Assembly: GCA_018350325.1 (NCBI GenBank)
Contig: JAEVLN010000012.1
Span: forward strand, 2,873,991-2,937,990
Direction of reading: 5' to 3'
DNA from: Globodera rostochiensis
Lineage: Eukaryota > Nematoda > Chromadorea > Rhabditida > Heteroderidae
DNA length: 64,000 nucleotides
Shown here: positions 42,301 to 56,000 of the stretch, in pieces
How the letters are laid out: each line of letters begins with the position of its first letter
Position numbering within the stretch: position 1 is the stretch's first letter
Position numbers and translations under genes: made by a program
Notes under the pieces: generated by a model
Database searches by the model: none
The model's input: only the letters and a program-made list of their open reading frames with translations
Told to the model about the DNA's origin: nothing

Positions 42301-45300
42301 CACATTCAAGTTCGCCTCCCCCCCCCCCTTCTATTACATTGTTGATTTCTGCAGGTTCTTGTTTCTACCGCAACTCTCGCGTGGGGTGTTAACCTTCCAG
42401 CCCAGTAAGATTAATTTTTTATTAATTTTATGTTATTTCACGGCCACGCATTCTTCAGAACTGTCATTATCAAAGGGACTCAAATTTACAACCCTCAAAA
42501 GGGTGCTTGGACTGAAATTGGCCCATTGGACATTATGCAAATGATGGGGAGGGCCGGACGCCCACAGCACAACGCACTCGGAAAAGGCATTTTAATGACC
42601 CATAACACCGAACTCCAGTATTATTTGTCGTTGATGAACCAGCAGGTAAGACAAAATTCTTAAGGATTTAGCCAAAACAGGAAACATTCTTTTCTCTTTT
42701 TCTGCTTAGTTGCCAATCGAAAGTCAATTGGTGGCCAAATTGCCGGACACTCTCAACGCGGAGATTGTGTTGGGCACCGTCACAAACGTTGTGGAAGCGA
42801 TGGAATGGCTCACCTACACGTATTTATACGTGCGACTGTGCAAGGCACCAGCACTTTACGGAATTGTTGTAGACGTAAGAAATTGGCAAATGTGACAATT
42901 TTTGTCTAAAATTAATTTAATTGCAGGAGAAAGACAAATTGTTGGAAAAGCCGCGAGCCGATTTGATCCACACGGCCTGTTTGCTATTGGACAAAGGAAA
43001 TCTGATCAAATATGACAGGAAGACCGGCTTAATTCAGGTTAGTTTATCATTTCAGATTTTGCTAAAAAGAATGAAGTATGAATTTTGAACCTCTTTTTAA
43101 AAACTAATGCATTTTTATATTCTCACTCATTTAGGCACAAGAATTGGGTCGAATCGCGTCGCATTATTATTGCACATTTGAAAGTATGGAAACGTACAAC
43201 AAACTTTTGAAGGAGACGGCCTCTGAAATTGATCTTTTTCGCATATTTTCGCTCTCATCCGAATTCAAGCAGATCCATGTGCGAGAGGAGGAAAAGTTGG
43301 AACTGCAAAAGTTGGCTGAAAGTGTGCCCATACCCATCAAAGAGTCGTTGGAGGAGCCGAGTGCCAAAGTGAACGTTCTGCTTCAAGTACGTCTCGTGAA
43401 GAGCAAATACGCAACTTTTAAAGGATGATGGATTATTAACACTATTGAATTTAGGCCTATGTCTCTCAGCTCAAGTTGGAGGGATTTGCACTTCAAAGTG
43501 ACATGGTATTCATCTCCCAGTCCGCAGGACGGCTTTTCCGCGCACTCTTCGAAATTGTTCTTTGGCGTGGATGGGCACAGTTGGCATTGGTTGGTGGCGT
43601 GGCATTCATTTAATGGAAATCTGAAATTATTTAACAATATTATTGACGTTCAGAAAGTGCTCGGTCTTTGCAAGATGGTCAATGCTCGCCAGTGGCAGTC
43701 ATTGAATCCTCTCCATCAATTCAAAAAATTGCCATTGGACGTCGTGCGTACATTGGACAAGAAAAATTTGTCGTTTGATCGTCTGTACGATTTGGATGCT
43801 CACCAGCTGGGCGAACTTGTCCGAGTGCCAAAGATAGGCAAGCCGTTGTACAAATTTATCCGACAGGTTGGACCTTCAAATGGATGGCACAAATGCAACA
43901 AGTACATTTGTTTAGGTTCCCAAGCTTGACATGACCACATTGATTTTGCCAATCACACGCTCAACTCTTCGAGTGGAACTGACAATAACTCCCGACTTTC
44001 AATGGGATGAGAAGGTTCATGGAAGCTCTGAAGGCTTTTGGATTTTCGTGGAGGATGTGAACGGAGAAATTATACTCCATCATGAATACTTCTTGCTTAA
44101 ACAGTAAGCGTTTGTTTTGCACAAACCATAGGTATATGGGGACAGATTTGGTGATCTAAAGCTGAGAATTTCGCGAATTATATTTTAATTTCAATAATTT
44201 ACACGTAATAAAAAATTCAGGAAATATTGTGAAGAGGAACACATAGTGAAGATGTTTGTACCGGTGTTTGACCCTCTTCCGCCACTTTACTTCATCCGAA
44301 TTGTTTCGGATCGATGGCTTGGCAGTGAAACGGTTTTGCCCGTCTCATTTCGTCATTTGATTTTGCCAGAGAAATATCCTCCCCCAACCGAACTTTTGGA
44401 CTTGCAACCGTTGCCGGTTTCCGCACTGAACAACGCATGCTTTGAGCTGATTTTCACAAAACGCGGCATTCGTCTCTTCAACCCCATTCAAACTCAAGGT
44501 ATTGATTGATTGGTTTAGTGAATGAATTGTCTTTAAAATGGGCCAAATTCTTTAGTATTCCGCACCTGCTATGAAAGCAATGAGAACGTGCTGATCGGTG
44601 CGCCGAATGGCAGTGGGAAGGGCATTTGTGCCGAATTCGCTCTCCTCCGGCACTTTGAGAACAGTCCGCCCGGGTCGAAGGCGGTTTATTGCACACCTCT
44701 GGACGATCTGGCAAAAAATGTGATTATACGGAAAACATAAATCATTAAAGAATTCAACATATCTTTGAATTTTCAGCTTTATTTCGATTGGCTTGAACGA
44801 ATTGCCGCTCCACTGAAGAAGACCGTTGTGTTGCTCACTGGTGAGCCTTCTGCGGACATAAAATTGCTTAAGAGGGCGGATGTTGTGGTGTCGACTGCGG
44901 AACGTTGGGACAACATTTCTCGGCGTTGGAAGAACCGTTCAGATGTACAGAAGGTCAAATTGTTCGTAGTGGACAATTTGCATATGATCGGAGGAAGCAA
45001 CGGGGTAAGCAAAGACAAAAAGAATTTAAGAAACCGAACGGTTTCGCGTTTTTAGCCCGTTCTTGAAGTCGTTTGTTCCCGGATGCGTTACATGGGCAAC
45101 CAATTAGATTCCAAACTTCGCATTGTCGCGCTTTCTACGTCTTTGATGAACGCCAGGGATGTCACCCATTGGCTTGGCTGCACTTTGTTCAATTTTTCTC
45201 CAAATGCGCGACCAGTCGCATTGGACTTGCGAATTGATGTAATTTGGTGTAAAGCAGCAATAAGTATTTTTGTAATTTAAGGGCTTTAACTTGTCGCATA

Positions 45301-47916
45301 CGCCCACGCGACTTGCCGCAATGGTACGCCCCGTTTACTCAGCGGTGGTTCGACACGGTGGTCGCCTTGAACCGAAGCCGGTGCTGATCTTTGTGCCCAC
45401 CCGTCGACAAACCCGTTCGCTTGCCGTCGATCTGCTTACTTACGCATTGGCCGATCGGCAGGAAAATCGTTTCTGTCACATTAGTCCGGAAGAAGACCCA
45501 TTCAAAAGCATCCTCGAGCGACTTAACGTATAGTCAATAAAAAATATAGTTAACTAATTTGTAACCGTTAAGGACGAATCGTTGAAAGAAACAGTCAAAC
45601 GGGGAGTTGGATTTTTACACGAGGGTACGACAATAACAGACTCGGAAAGTGTGCAGAATTTGTTCAACAGTGGTGCAATACAGGTGATCGATGCCAAGAA
45701 TCAAAGAAAAATTGAAAATCCTGATTTTTTCAAAGGGATCGGTCTACTATATTTTAAACAACAAAAAAGGTCAAAAAGTTATTTTATCTTAATAGATTTG
45801 CATTGTGCCCTACTCGATGTGTTATCAAATCCAAATGCGGTCTTATTTGGTGATCGTTATGGACACACAATTCTACAACGGCAAACATCACACCTACGAG
45901 GACTATCCCATCGGAAATGTGTTGCATATGGTCGGGTTGGCCAACAAGAAGGACAAGGAAGATGATGGTAAGACATTGGGTTTTCTGATTCTATTTTACA
46001 ATACGGCATAAAGTTTGTCAAAATGCCTGAACTGTTTACAAATCTGGCGCACATTTGACCCTTTCTCCTTCCAGTTGCTTGCCAATGTGTGCTGATGTGT
46101 CAGTCTTCCAAGAAGGACTTCTTCAAGAAGTTTCTATTTGAGCCGTTGCCCGTTGAGTCCCATCTTGATCACTGTCTTCATGATCACTTCAACGCGGAAA
46201 TTGTGACGAAGACCGTTGAGAACAAGCAGGACGCCATTGACTACCTCACCTGGACATTGCTCTACCGAAGAATGACCCAGAACCCGAACTACTACAATTT
46301 ACACGTAGGATTTTCCGGGAACAAAAAAAAATCATTTAAAAATCTTAGGGCACCAGCCATCGACATTTGTCCGACAGTTTGTCTGAGTTGGTGGAGAGTA
46401 CGCTAAAGGATCTTGAGAACAGCCATTGTATCGCGGTCAAGGACGACATATACACGACGTCGCTGAACTTGGGAATGATCGCTGCTTATTATTACGTTAG
46501 CTACACAACAATTGGTCAACAACTTTTTAGCAATAATAAATAATATATTATTATTCGATCATTTCGTATTTCAGAGCTTTTCTCACTGTCGCTGAAACCA
46601 AAAACAAAATTAAGAGCATTGATTGAAATTGTGTCTAATGCCACCGAATTCAACGCTCTTCCGATTAGACATAAGGAGGAGATAACGCTGAAGAAGTTGG
46701 CCGATCGGCTTCAGGGGCAGATGAAGAATCAGAAGTGGAACAGTCCGCAAGTTAAAGTGGGCAATTTGTAAAATATCAAAATTTCAAAACATTGTTATTC
46801 TTTTGTTCAGGTCAATTTACTCCTTCATGCACATTTAATGCGCATCCAGCTCAGTGCTGAGTTGACCAAAGACACCGATTGGGTCGTGCTAAAAACAGTT
46901 CGACTTGTTCAGGCCTGTGTTGATGTGCTTTCGAGGTGAATATATTATTTATTTTTACTTCACTAATTCATTTGTAGCAATGGTTGGCTTTCACCGGCCA
47001 TCCACGCGATGGAACTGTCTCAAATGCTAACACAAGCGATGTACTCCAATGAGTCTTACATGAAGCAACTGCCTCACTGTACTCCTGAACTGCTTGGACG
47101 TTGCAAGGAAAAGGTGAGAGATTGGGGTGGGAGGAGGGGTGGGGGGTTAAAATGGAATTTGTTGTACTTGTAAACAAATATTATGATTCTTTTATTTTGT
47201 GATAGAAAGTGGAGTCCGTGTTCGAACTGCTTGAACTTAACGATGAAGACAGGGACGAACTGTTGCAAATGAATCAAGCACAGTTGGCGGATGTAGCCAT
47301 TTTTTGTAACAACTACCCGAGCATTGAAGTTCGTCACGAAAATCTCACACAAAAGCCATCAGTGTTAGTGATTAGGAATTTTGAGTTGCGGCATTTGTTT
47401 CTATTTCAGTGGTCAGCCTGTTGAGATTCGGATTGATCTGGAGCGTGAAAACGATCTGAACGGATTTGCGCCTCCGGTCATTGCGCCGTTCTTCCCCCGT
47501 TATCCTTACGCGGCCGGCCGCGTACCCTTCTATGGTCACCAGTACAGCCCTGAAAATCTGGACGAGGGCTGGTATTTGGTCATTGGTGACCCAAGTAGCA
47601 ATCAGCTACTTTCTATCAAAAGGTGGGGAAAATTTAATTGCCTTTGTGAAACGTTTTTTCTTTGTTATACGAACTCTCGCACTGATGCAAATGCTTTAGA
47701 CTGGCTGTGAACGTAAAGGCTCAGCACGTGCTGGACTTTGTGCCCACTAATGCCACTTCAAAGGCCAACATCAAGCTGTACTTCATCTGCGACTCTTATT
47801 TGGGCGCCGACCAGGAGTTTGACCTGTCTTTGCGCATTCACGACATGCCCAACTCTTCCGAGAAGTCGAGCCGTGGGGACCGAAAACGCAAACATCAACA
47901 GGAGGACGTCAAATGA
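39333..47916 (+). CDS. snrp-200: U5 snRNP 200-kDa RNA helicase BRR2
   Basis: Spliceosomal Ski2-like helicase that unwinds U4/U6. Start [15 protein letters not shown]; the next exon, after an apparent GC-AG intron, reads [21 protein letters not shown]-terminal region: [20 protein letters not shown] and [20 protein letters not shown]. First cassette: [18 protein letters not shown] (motif I), [20 protein letters not shown] (motif II DEVH), [58 protein letters not shown] and a Sec63 unit with [20 protein letters not shown]. Second cassette: [68 protein letters not shown], and a second Sec63 unit ending [20 protein letters not shown]. The nuclear, full-length protein is about human size (2136 residues). 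Motifs I and II of the second cassette are altered. Alternative ASCC3 is excluded by the N-terminus. Confidence 0.95.
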
Positions 47917-48352
47917 AGAGAAAATCCAAACATTTCCTTTGTTACATTTCTCGCCAATTTTGCATATTTATTTGTTTATGCCTCATTTATAAGGCAGTTT
48001 TTAATGCGGAAATTAAATCAAAATGCCAGAAAATGCTTCTTCTTTCTGTTCCTTTCCCTTCTGCGGTCATTCCCTTTCGATGTCCGATTGTTTGGCGATT
48101 ACCTCTCTCCTCATCCATCCAGTTAAACTGGTGCGGGAAATTTCTCCATGACGACGTTTTCCTCCGCGTTTTGTGCGCAGCGTCAATAAATTTAAATGCC
48201 GTCGAGTTTGGGGAGGCGGGATAGGAATCCCCTCAGGCGCCTTTTCACTCCCTTTGGCAGACGTAATTAGACTTTCTTCCTCGCCTCTTATTGCCATTTA
48301 ACCCGCGAGTAGCTTAAGAATTTGAGTATATTTCATTATTTAAAACCGAAAA
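47917..48352. other. Spacer between BRR2 and alpha-tubulin
   Basis: 436 bp between same-strand genes, containing the BRR2 3' UTR and the alpha-tubulin promoter. No gene seen. Confidence 0.5.
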
Positions 48353-51069
48353 ATGCCGGCGGGTGGAAAAATGCGCGAGGTGATTTCGCTCCATGTGGGC
48401 CAAGCTGGGGTCCAGATTGGAAATGTAAGTGCTTAAACGGGAAGGGGAGAAGCAATGAATCCATCGGCGTAAGTTGTCAAAGGAAATTTTGGTAAAAATG
48501 CCAAAAGTGCCCATTAAAAATTTGACCAAAGCTCAAAAAAACGGGAAAAGTAGACCAAATATTGTTTTGGCAACAGCCGAAGTTGAAGATCGGATCATTT
48601 TGGAAGTTGGGGGTCACCCGAGTCCACCCGTTCAGAATTTGAGAATTGTTCTTCAGATTTTGACAGAAACAAATTGTTTAGGCCTGCTGGGAGTTGTATT
48701 GTCTTGAACATGGTATTCAGGTTAAAAATGGATCGGCTAATTTTGATTCAAACCGGCGGGTTTCAGCCCGACGGAAGAATGCCAAGTGACGCGAGGTACG
48801 GTCGGTGTTTTGGCACTTTTCAAAACGATGTTTTGGCGTAGTATTGGCGTTGAGGACCATTCGTACAACACTTTCTTCTCCGAGACGCCCTCAGGTTGGC
48901 GCCGATGTCTCGGAAGTCACGGAAAGTGCCGTTTTAGGAAAACACGTGCCGCGGGCAATCTTTGCCGATCTGGAATCGACAGTAGTCGGTACAGGCCAAA
49001 AATGATACCGTATTCTTCCCGCGATCATTCAGATGAAATTCGAACCGGCACTTACAAACAGGTGGAAAGTGTCCTAATTATGCCAATGTTAAAGCAGCCA
49101 ACTTTAGCTCTTCCATCCTGAACAGTGTGAGACAATTAGACAAATGGGGAAAAGCACTTGAATCGAATTAAACGGTAATTGAACAGTAATCACCGGCAAA
49201 GAGGACGCGGCCAACAATTACGCCCGCGGGCATTACACCATTGGCAAGGAACTGATCGATGTAAGCGATCCGATTTCCATTTGTTTCCTAACCCCAAACT
49301 TTCAGGTCACAATGGATCGAATTCGAAGTTTAATTAGTTGAAAGACATCACACAGTCATTAGTCGTTTATTTGTTCCCAAGGAAGCGCCGAACAATGCCA
49401 AAGTCTGCAGGGCTTTTTGATTTTCCATTCTTTCGGCGGGGGCACCGGGTAGGGGCCGCCGTTGGGGAATTGAGCAAAAGTTGTTGGTGTTGTTCTTTAT
49501 TGTCAGATCCGGCTTCTGTTCGTTGATGATGGAACGGTTTTTGTGCACGTAAACAGACTTTTTGTACAGAAAAAAACTATTCAGACTGTCCGTGGAATTT
49601 GGCAAAAAGTGCAAGCTCCAGTTCAGCGTGTACCCGGCCCCACAGATCTCGACCTGTACAAGCCAATCTTTTCTGTACTTACCGTACTCCTTCCTTTCCC
49701 CACAAGCGATGGTCGAACCGTACAATTCGGTGCTCAGCACTCACACGACGTTAGAATATGCGGACTGTTCCTTTCTGGTGAGTGTTTTGGGTCGACCGCC
49801 GGAGGCGAAACTTAATTCAGGTGGACAACGAAGCGATCTACGAAATTTGTCGAAGAAACTTGGACATTTACCGGTTTGCCGTTGTTGAACACGCATTGAC
49901 TTAACCAAATTGGTTTCTAGGCCCACTTACACGAATTTGAATCGTCTGATCGCCCAAGTGGTTTCTTCAATCACCGGTTATTCATCCCCATTCATTTCGC
50001 CATTCGCATAAATCCTTGGAATTGCAGCATCTCTCCGCTTCGACGGGGCACTAAACGTCGACCTGACGGAGTTCCAGACCAATTTGGTGCCGTACCCGCG
50101 CATTCACTTCCCATTGGCCACTTACTCGCCCATCATTTCTGGTAAGTTTTGCCCGATATTACGCTGACCTTTGGTGTTGACAGCCGAAAAAGCGTTCCAC
50201 GAACATCATTCGGTGTCCGAAATCACCAACAAATGCTTCGAAGTCGGACATCAGATGGTAAAGTGCGATCCACGCAACGGCAAGTACATGGTACGGAGAG
50301 TACGGCTTGGACGGGTTGGGGACGGGGGGATTCTGAGACTGTCCATCGAACGCGAATTGCATTGATTGGGGTTTTTCATTTTCACTGCCATTGATTACCA
50401 ATCGATGCCATGAGAATAACCGGTCTTTCCCCTAAAGGCATGTTGTCTTTTGTTTCGAGGCGATGTTGTGCCGAAAGATGTGAACGCGGGTATGGCACTA
50501 AATTTGTTTTTAAATTTTGTCTTTGCGCGTTTAGCCATTGCTTCTGTAAAGACAAAAAGATCGATTCAATTTGTTGATTGGTGTCCGACGGGTAAAATGA
50601 ACCTAAATTCAAGTAGAAAGTCTAAAATGCCTAAGGCTTCAAAGTCGGCATCAATTACCAACCCCCGACGACTGTGCCCGGCGGCGATTTGGCCAAAGTG
50701 CAAAGGGCCGTCTGCATGCTGTCCAACACGACGGCAATCGCCGGTGGGGCGACGATTCTGACGGCACAAAAAGACGTTGTCCTTTTTCTTTCAGAAGCGT
50801 GGATTCGTTTGGATCACAAATTCGATTTGATGTATGCCAAGCGGGCATTTGTGCATTGGTACGTCGGAGAGGTGAGACTATCGCAACGAAAGTTTTGGGA
50901 AAATTTGAAATGCCCTAAGGGAATGGAGGAAGGCGAATTTTCGGAGGCGCGGGAGGACATGGCCGCATTAGAAAAGGTTTTTGGACCGGAATTGAATCTA
51001 TTTGGGCGTTGAAAATAATTGCAGGATTATGAAGAGGTGGCCATTGATTCGCACGAAGAAGAGTATTGA
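48353..51069 (+). CDS. Divergent alpha-tubulin
   Basis: GTP-binding microtubule subunit. The canonical start [18 protein letters not shown] is at 48371; an in-frame ATG at 48353 would add MPAGGK. The gene is cut into about 16 small exons: [103 protein letters not shown] (tubulin signature, split by an intron), [67 protein letters not shown] (catalytic Glu254 kept), [15 protein letters not shown] and [16 protein letters not shown]. The tail is [14 protein letters not shown], short but with a C-terminal Tyr. Lys40 is missing (PSDA in place of PSDK). Divergence and exon number suggest a specialised isotype. Tubulin cofactor A lies 6 kb downstream. Confidence 0.93.
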
Positions 51070-51276
51070 AACGGGCGGAAACTTTGGATTGGATGTTCGC
51101 AATTAATCATGCTAATGAATGACATTATTCAGACCCTAATTTGCTGGAGGCTGTAAATTATTGGAAATTCAAAAAACAGCGATCGAAAAGGTCCGAGACA
51201 TTGGGCTGTTCTTTGGGTGATGGGAGAGAATGTTTGTCGAGTCGAGCATTTGTTGCAAAGAGTTGGGGGGCGCCGG

Positions 51277-51327
51277 AGGGGGGGGGGACGCCGGAGGGGG
51301 GGGGGACGCCGGAGGGGGGGGGGGGGT
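51277..51327. repeat. Short G-rich tandem repeat
   Basis: Three copies of a unit of the type (G)GACGCCGGAGG followed by a G-run of about 7-14. The first copy reads GCGCCGGAGG. Simple-sequence expansion around a poly-G tract. Confidence 0.7.
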
Positions 51328-52441
51328 GCCCGCCCATCTCTGGCGGATTATTTATGGCCGGGGGGGGGGGGGTAATCATCGGCCAAAGAGACAAAATTAA
51401 CTTTGTAGTGGCTGCATGCGTTGAACGCTCTCTTTTTGGCCAATTTGTGACAATCACAGGAAATGCCAAAACGAAAGACTTACCGAATCGTTTTTTTAAA
51501 TCCCCCCAATTCGGTCTTCAACCTAAAACGCCTCGGGGGGGGGGGCTCTTTCTTTCCCTTTGTCGTTCACCGAATCATTTGGCGCTCTCTTTGGCCCTTC
51601 CCCACCTTCCCCAGCCGGCTTTCTCATATTTCTGCGTTTGTGTGCGCTGACGGGAGAGATTTGGCCGTGCACGGCGCCCAAAAGCATTCCCCTCAGGGGA
51701 CATTCCAAAACAGCCGACTATTTATAGACACCCGGTCCGAAATGTTCAGATGGAGTGGACTAAACTTCCAAAAAATCAAATTCCAAATCCGGCCCTCCGG
51801 GCTCTTCCCCTCCCTTCCCACCGTTCTCAATTGCCCCCCCCCCCCCCAATTCTCCGACCGTCTCCCCTCCCCCCCCCCCCAAAGCGTTTCCATGCCCTCA
51901 TTTGCCCCCAAAACCAAAAACAAAAAAAAAGAATATTTTAATTTCCATTATTTATGCAATATTGACTAAATAAATAATAATCAATGAATGAATGAATTAT
52001 TTTATTCACTCATTTCGATTTAATGTCTGCGCCTTTTTATTATTCCATTCGACTGATTTAAATTGAAGTAAATGCCAATGCCAATTCCAATCACTTCCCC
52101 CCCCCCCCCCCCCCCTCTAATTGGCCTTTGCTTCCCTTGGCAATCAATCCAATTGGGCGCTTTTGAAAATTCGTGTAAAAGCAATGATTTTTCCCGGGGG
52201 GTCGTTCCATCACCGCACGGCCCTCGCACCCCCCCCCCCGGCGTATCGTCGCCGTCCCATCGGTCTTAATGAGGCTATCAAATGCGGGAAAGGCCTTTCA
52301 CATCGTTCATCCGTCCGCCCGCCCATCTTTCCCCCAATTCATTCGCCCCCCCCCCCATTCCCACCCATCCTTTTTACGCACTTTTTATCCGCTCTTTTTC
52401 GTGCCCATTTCTTCTCTTCACTCTTCATCCCTCCAACTTCG

Positions 52442-52636
52442 GCTTCTTCCTCCTCCTCTTTCCCCTACCATTTTCTTTTTCTTCTTCCTCCTCTTTCCCC
52501 TACCATTTTCTTCTTCTTCTTCCTCCTCCTTTCCCTACCATTTCTTCTTCTTCTTCCTCCTCCTTCCCCTACCATTTTCTTCTTCTTCTTCTTCCTCCTC
52601 CTTCCCCTACCATTTTCTTCTTCTTCCCCCACCATC
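52442..52636. repeat. CT-rich minisatellite, about 6 copies
   Basis: Head-to-tail copies of a 31-38-bp unit of the form (CTT)n CCTCCTCCTTTCCCCTACCATTTT. The copies share the CCCTACCATTT core (about 52464, 52499, 52534, 52568, 52606) and differ in CTT number. Confidence 0.85.
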
Positions 52637-53035
52637 TGTCACTGCTTCATCCCGCCCCCTCCTCCTATCATTTGCGTGTCGCTTTCCACGCCGGTGGCCA
52701 AGACGGGGGGGGGGGGAGGAGCCTGGAGGAAAAGGTGGGCGGCTTGCCTCCTCCAACCAACAAATTTGGGTCGTCAAATTTGGCCAAGCACATACGGCGG
52801 ATGATGAAGAACATCCACCCATCCAAATTTAGGACCAAATCGATTTGAACACCAAAATCACCTCCAATAACTAACCAATCAACCGCATCATTTTATTATT
52901 GGATTGGTGGCGCTCTTTTACAACAAATCCATTAAATCCTTTTTATGGTAAAATCCTCCGCCGAAAGATACCCGAATAAAAAAAGCCGAGTTTAAACACT
53001 TTGAGGCTTTTCCAACTCGAAGAATAAGTGCCCTA

Positions 53036-56000
53036 ATGGTCTGTCGGATTCTCCTTTTATTTTGCATTCCTTCGTCCTTCGCGTCGTCAAGCAGTTCGGG
53101 GGGACCCGGTCCGTCACAAATTCTGGAGAGGGTCGACCACAGCCTTTTTGACGCTTGGCCGAGCACATCGACCCCCTGGGACACGGTTCTCTCCAACTAC
53201 AGTACGCCTTCCGTCTCAACGACGACAGCAGCAGACCTGGCGCCAATTCGAACCGGGCCCTCCACGTCTCTGTTCCACTCCCGTCCCATGGTCGCTCTGC
53301 TGATTACGGCACTCGTCTTCGTGTTGATTGTGGCCACCGTCCTTGGCAATCTGATGGTTTGCGTTGCAATTGCGCTTGTGCGCAAGTTGAAGGCCCAGCC
53401 GGCCAACCTTTTGCTCGTTTCGTTGGCGTTTGCCGACTTTTGTAAGTGCGTGCCAAATTCAAATTAGGGCCGGACGGTCTTTTCAGGCGTCGGCCTGTTC
53501 GTGATGCCAATGGCGGCCGTGTACTTGCTCGAGGATAAATGGCCCTTCGGTTGGTTGGTCCTCCGCCCCCCCCTTTTAGGCATGCCGCGTTGTACGCCCT
53601 CTTTGGCGTCATCCAAAAATATACCTTCGGGGAATTGCTTTCATAATACGCCCGGGGCAACATTTCTCACTCCTCTCATTTTATACCCCCCCCCAATATT
53701 ATGCCAAATGCAAACTCCGAGAAATCCGATCTGCCCCCCCCCCCTCCAGCGGATATGCCAAGGCCAGTTTTGGCCAAAATGAAATAACAAATGAGAGACA
53801 AACAAATTGATGAGGACAAAGTGGGGATGGCGTGGAAAGTCGCAAATAAATGGCAATCGCCCACAAATTGGGTGTGTTCAGCGCCATGCCAAAATGTCCC
53901 AATATTTTCCAGGCTCTTTGCTTTGCCGCTTTTGGGTGACTGCCGACTTGATACTTTGCACGGCATCCATCCTCAATCTTTGCACGATCTCGGTGGACCG
54001 ATACTGGGCGGTCAGCCGGTGATTGTTTTTGACTAATTTGGGACAACAAATCCCGTGGGGATTTTGACAGAATTTTGCGAGTTTTGATTTTAATTGAAAA
54101 GCTAAACAATGCGTAGTTTTAGTTTTTATTCATCGTTTAACTTATTTCAGTGCCCTCCGGTACTCTGCCATTCGCACGCGCCGTCGCATTTGCACGTACA
54201 TCGGCGCGGTTTGGGTCGGTTCGCTGGTCGCCGCCGTGCCCCTGGAGCTTTTGTCCTTCCGGGGAAACGGAAATGTTTGTCAGGTTTGTTGGCATGAAAA
54301 TGCCATTTTATGCTCTAAATTAAATGTGCATAAACCGCCCGTCCATGCCATCATTTTCTCACTTTCATTGGGCCACACGCAAATTGCTTTCCTCAGCCGG
54401 AAACATCGAAAAACCTTCCCCCCCCCAAACCAATTTTTTGTTCTCTGGGGAGCTGTCCATTTTTGTGTCAGTGATTTATTTGATGGACTCGCAAAACAAA
54501 TGGGTTCCGAAAGCTTTCAATTTGGACAACCATCGAATGCCGCCCCAACAAGCTGTTTTTGCCTTTTACGACTTTGGCAAAAAATGACTCAGCCGACGGA
54601 ATGCCCGAGGGGTTTTCCCTGAGAGAATTTGCAGGAAATGGCGATGAAATTGCAGTAATATTCACTCTTTCCATCCTTTTGCCCTTCTGAAACGCTGTCC
54701 AATTTTTTATGCCAAAAAAATAACCGCCGATCAAATTTTAGCCATTCCATCTGTTATTTTACGAGGGGCATATGGGATTTGATCAAAATTTTGATCGGAA
54801 ATTGGGGGGGGGGGGAGAAATATGTCAAAAGTTGGATTTGGAAAGAGAAAAGAACAGAACAAATGGAATATGCTTCGGATGGAAGGCAAAATTAATAAGT
54901 TTGATGCAAAAAATTATTAATTTACAAAATAAATTAACAATATTTGACAGGTGTCTCAGAATCGCATCTACCAAATAGTTGCCACAATTATTGCCTTTTG
55001 GGCGCCCGCACTGACAATGGTCATCGTTTATGTCAATCTTTGGAATGCGGCCAAGAAAATGCAACGCCAGGACAGAATGGTAAATGGTAGGGACGACGGC
55101 AACGAAAGTCGGAGGGCGTACTGCTCGCAAACGACGACTTTGGAATAAGCATTTTAGTTGAAAATATTCTGTTTAACGAACGATATATTTAGCGCCTTTT
55201 TGGCTTTAAACTGAAAAACGGGTTAAGCTTACAAAATTAGGGATAGTAGATGGGTGATCATCTTCAAATCGGTTCTTCTGTTGAAGGTGCTTCGTTGGCA
55301 AGGAGTGCAATGCCAACGGCAACAGAACACCGAACCGACGACGCCAAAGGCAAACGGAACCATTCGGGAAAGGGCCGAAAACAACTCGTCTCCATCGCTG
55401 TTAGCCAACGCAAACGCGCGGCTAATGACTGCCCTCAGGCAAATATTTCATGGGAACAGTTTAAGTGATTGGAAGCAAATTGATCAGAAACAATCTCTGA
55501 ATGTGAAGTCAAATCGAATCGCCCAAATCGCACTTTCCTTTAGGCCATCTTCGACAGCACAACAAATTCAACGTCATCACAGTATCGAGCACGACAAAAA
55601 TAACAACAACAACAACAACAACAACAACGTAACAGCAGAACTGGATAAGCCAAGGCCGTCGGCGTGTTCAGCACTCGCCGGCGCAATTCGAATCCCTTTG
55701 GTCAGTTCAGAGTGCATAAAGACAAATCCCCGTTACGGTATACCGTACCTTCCGTCCCCTAAAGGTTTTATTCTTAATGACTCAAAATAGCATCCCCACA
55801 TTTGCCCCATCACCCCCCCCCCAGTTGGGCTCCTATTCGTCCACCGCTTCGTCCGTCGTCGGGGCGCTCACCGGAGGCGTCGGGAAGTCCCATCACATCC
55901 AATACGAGGACAAGGCTCGCAAAACGCTGGGAGTAATGATGTCGGTGTTCATCTGCTGTTGGGTGCCCTTCTTCATTTTGGCGTTGCTTAAGTCGCAGCG

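Larger units (their letters stand above)
51070..53035. other. Repeat-rich intergenic region
   Basis: About 2 kb with no supported gene. It holds G-runs at about 51280-51325 (GACGCCGGAGG units between G-runs), 51359-51372 and 51536-51545; C-runs at 51835-51847, 51871-51880, 52097-52115, 52230-52239 and 52347-52356; a CT-rich minisatellite at 52442-52636; and a G-run at 52706-52716. The long Ser/Phe/Pro-rich open frames here are translations of the CT repeat. Confidence 0.6.

Noticed and set aside
52121..52848. Long Ser/Phe/Pro-rich open frames
   Set aside because: They are translations of a CT-rich minisatellite, open in three frames at once.
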